From Saccharopolyspora gloriosae (GTDB lineage Bacteria; Actinomycetota; Actinomycetes; Mycobacteriales; Pseudonocardiaceae): DNA of 64,000 bases. Made by a program: the position numbers and the translations under genes. Of the stretch, positions 62,664-64,000 are shown one piece after another. The DNA lies in contig NZ_CP059557.1 in the NCBI RefSeq assembly GCF_022828475.1, forward strand, positions 4,325,470 through 4,389,469, written 5' to 3'. The notes beneath the pieces were generated by a model, which made no database searches, was not told the origin of the DNA, and saw nothing but the letters and a program-made list of their open reading frames with translations. The stretch's first letter is position 1; the number at the start of each line of letters is the position of its first letter.

Positions 62664-64000
62664 TCACACCGCGACCGGCTCCTCCCGCCGCCCCGGAGTA
62701 CGCCGTTGCACCGCGACGACGGAGCCGAGCACGAGCAGGTTCACCGCCAGCCCGGTCAGCCCCGAGTTGACGCCGAACGGGCTCACGCCGAACGACGCCG
62801 CGGCCAGCACCACGCACTCGCCCGCGACCAAGCCCGCCAGCACCGCCGACGACCGCACCCGAACGGGCTCGCGAAGCGCCAGCAGGTTCGCGGGCGCCAG
62901 CTGGATCATGCCGCTGTAGGTGAGCAGGTACAGGTCCGCCATCAGGTCGGGCCGCCCCAACGTCAACGCCAGCACCAGCACCGACACCACCGCCGCCGTG
63001 ATCCGGCTCGCCCGCAGCCTGGCCTGCTCGGACACGCCGCCCGGTACCAGGTTGCTCGACACCAGCGTCGCCACGCAGATCAGACCGCCCGCGGCGGGCA
63101 CCATCGCACAAGCGGCGCCACCGATGAGCACGACCGCCAGCAGCCACATCGGCAACGTGCGCTGCGCCAGGCTCAGCAGCGCGGCGTTCTCGTCCCCGGC
63201 ACTCGCCGTGGCGTCCGCGACGGCGTAAAAGCCCACCATGACGGGAATCGCGACGGCCATCGTGTACAGCGGCAGGAACACGTGGTTGGACGCCACCGCC
63301 TTCGACGACCTCCCCGACAGCACCGCGGGCCAGCTCGACGGCAACGTCATGCAGCCGAACCCGGCCGCACTCACCAAGATGCTCGTCACGTACCAGGCCG
63401 TTCCGTAGCTACCGGACGGCTGGATCGTGAGCAGCTCCCGCGCTCCCTGGAAGACGGCGGTGAACAGCCCGCCCTCCGGCTGCCGCGCCAGCAGCACGCC
63501 CCCGGCGATGACGACGAGCGCCACCACCATCAGCACGTCCTTCAAGTAGGACGTCGCCGCCACGCCGTGCAGGCCCGACCACAGCACGAACAGCAGGATC
63601 AGCAGCATCGCCACCACGATGCTCACCGTCCCCGCCGACTCGTCGCCGGTCATGAACGACACGATCGTGCCCAGCCCCACCAGCTGCACCTGGATGACGG
63701 GCATGAAGAACACGATCGCCAGTACCGCGGTCAACCCGCCCAGCAGCGGACTGCCGAAGCGGTGCCGCAGGAAGTCCGAGTTCGTCCGGTAGCCGTGGCG
63801 CTTGCCGAGCCGCCACACCAGCGGCCCCACCAGGAACATCCCCACGTAGCCGAGCACCAGGTACGACGGCATGTACATCGCGGCGACGCCGCCGCCGAGC
63901 ACCATCCCGGACATGCCGAGGAACGTGAACGTCGTGAAGATCTCCCCGGCCTGCAGGAAGAACGTGGCCACCGCACCGAAACGACGGCCGCCGACGGTCC
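62664..64000 (-). CDS. Sodium:solute symporter, monocarboxylate/pantothenate type (partial, right edge)
   Basis: SSS-family symporter whose N-terminus lies beyond the right edge; 445 residues are visible with at least 11 hydrophobic helices. The reading stays open to the end of the window (GGRRFGAVATFFLQAGEIFT), so a GTG at 63971 is internal rather than the start. Sequence such as YMPSYLVLGYVGMFLVGPLV and KRHGYRTNSDFLRHRFGSPL resembles MctP/PanF-like carriers. The substrate is probably a carboxylate; this is unproved. Confidence 0.83.
   Translation of the reverse strand, partial: TVGGRRFGAVATFFLQAGEIFTTFTFLGMSGMVLGGGVAAMYMPSYLVLGYVGMFLVGPLVWRLGKRHGYRTNSDFLRHRFGSPLLGGLTAVLAIVFFMPVIQVQLVGLGTIVSFMTGDESAGTVSIVVAMLLILLFVLWSGLHGVAATSYLKDVLMVVALVVIAGGVLLARQPEGGLFTAVFQGARELLTIQPSGSYGTAWYVTSILVSAAGFGCMTLPSSWPAVLSGRSSKAVASNHVFLPLYTMAVAIPVMVGFYAVADATASAGDENAALLSLAQRTLPMWLLAVVLIGGAACAMVPAAGGLICVATLVSSNLVPGGVSEQARLRASRITAAVVSVLVLALTLGRPDLMADLYLLTYSGMIQLAPANLLALREPVRVRSSAVLAGLVAGECVVLAAASFGVSPFGVNSGLTGLAVNLLVLGSVVAVQRRTPGRREEPVAV

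Overview
The window is high-GC DNA (roughly 70 percent) with actinomycete codon use, many GTG starts, tightly overlapping operons, Tat and lipoprotein signals, and a cysteine-type leader peptide of the kind described in actinobacteria. Gene content (AztABCD zinc import, MetNIQ, GH92 mannosidase, DUF6461, DUF1537 kinase, NLP protein) suits a soil actinomycete, probably Pseudonocardiales; the genus cannot be proved from the sequence alone. It is mostly metabolic and transport chromosome. I see no rRNA, tRNA, CRISPR array, prophage or insertion sequence.

Layout. 0-2.7 kb: sugar-type sodium symporter (cut by the left edge) and its LacI regulator with a perfect operator. 2.9-6.6 kb: a peptide/nickel-type ABC importer (binding protein plus two permeases, no ATPase) behind a cobalamin riboswitch. 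6.7-9.1 kb: DUF899 protein and two tandem DUF6461 paralogs. 9.3-18.2 kb: HrpB helicase, MarR/monooxygenase pair with operators, TPR-like protein, dienelactone hydrolase, TetR, 6-phosphogluconate dehydrogenase, dipeptidase. 18.2-22 kb: a 786-bp leader/intergenic region, a PEP mutase/isocitrate lyase-family enzyme, a BASS transporter, a small secreted protein and a DinB protein. 22.3-26.5 kb: a GntR-controlled dicarboxylate module (tartrate-dehydrogenase-like enzyme, Asp/Glu racemase-fold enzyme, frameshifted CitMHS transporter). 26.5-29.9 kb: amino-acid ABC importer with a fused receptor-permease, and an XRE regulator broken by an amber codon. 30-32.5 kb: NLP-like secreted protein, small membrane protein, AraC/DJ-1 regulator.

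32.6-38.5 kb is a zinc-acquisition locus: divergent aztA and aztB around a Zur-like box, two different AztD-like lipoproteins flanking the AztC receptor, and a tandem-repeat histidine-rich protein. 38.5-44.5 kb is a four-carbon acid-sugar catabolic locus (DeoR, GntP permease, SAF-domain oxidoreductase, and divergently a DUF1537 kinase and class II aldolase). 44.7-47 kb: GH92 mannosidase. 47.8-60.7 kb is a sulfur-acquisition region: TetR, cysteine-containing leader peptide, SCO4226-like protein, acyl-CoA-dehydrogenase-like flavoenzyme with SsuBAC-type transporter, a membrane alpha/beta hydrolase, metQNI, and a TauCAB-type transporter. 60.9-64 kb: glutamate dehydrogenase and a second sodium symporter cut by the right edge.

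Two families of dispersed palindromic intergenic elements run through the window. Family A is about 50 bp, with roughly eleven copies at five loci. Family B is about 115-150 bp and multi-hairpin, with four copies. They sit at gene 3' ends and in places supply a stop or start codon. They are the most conspicuous structure not explained by the genes.
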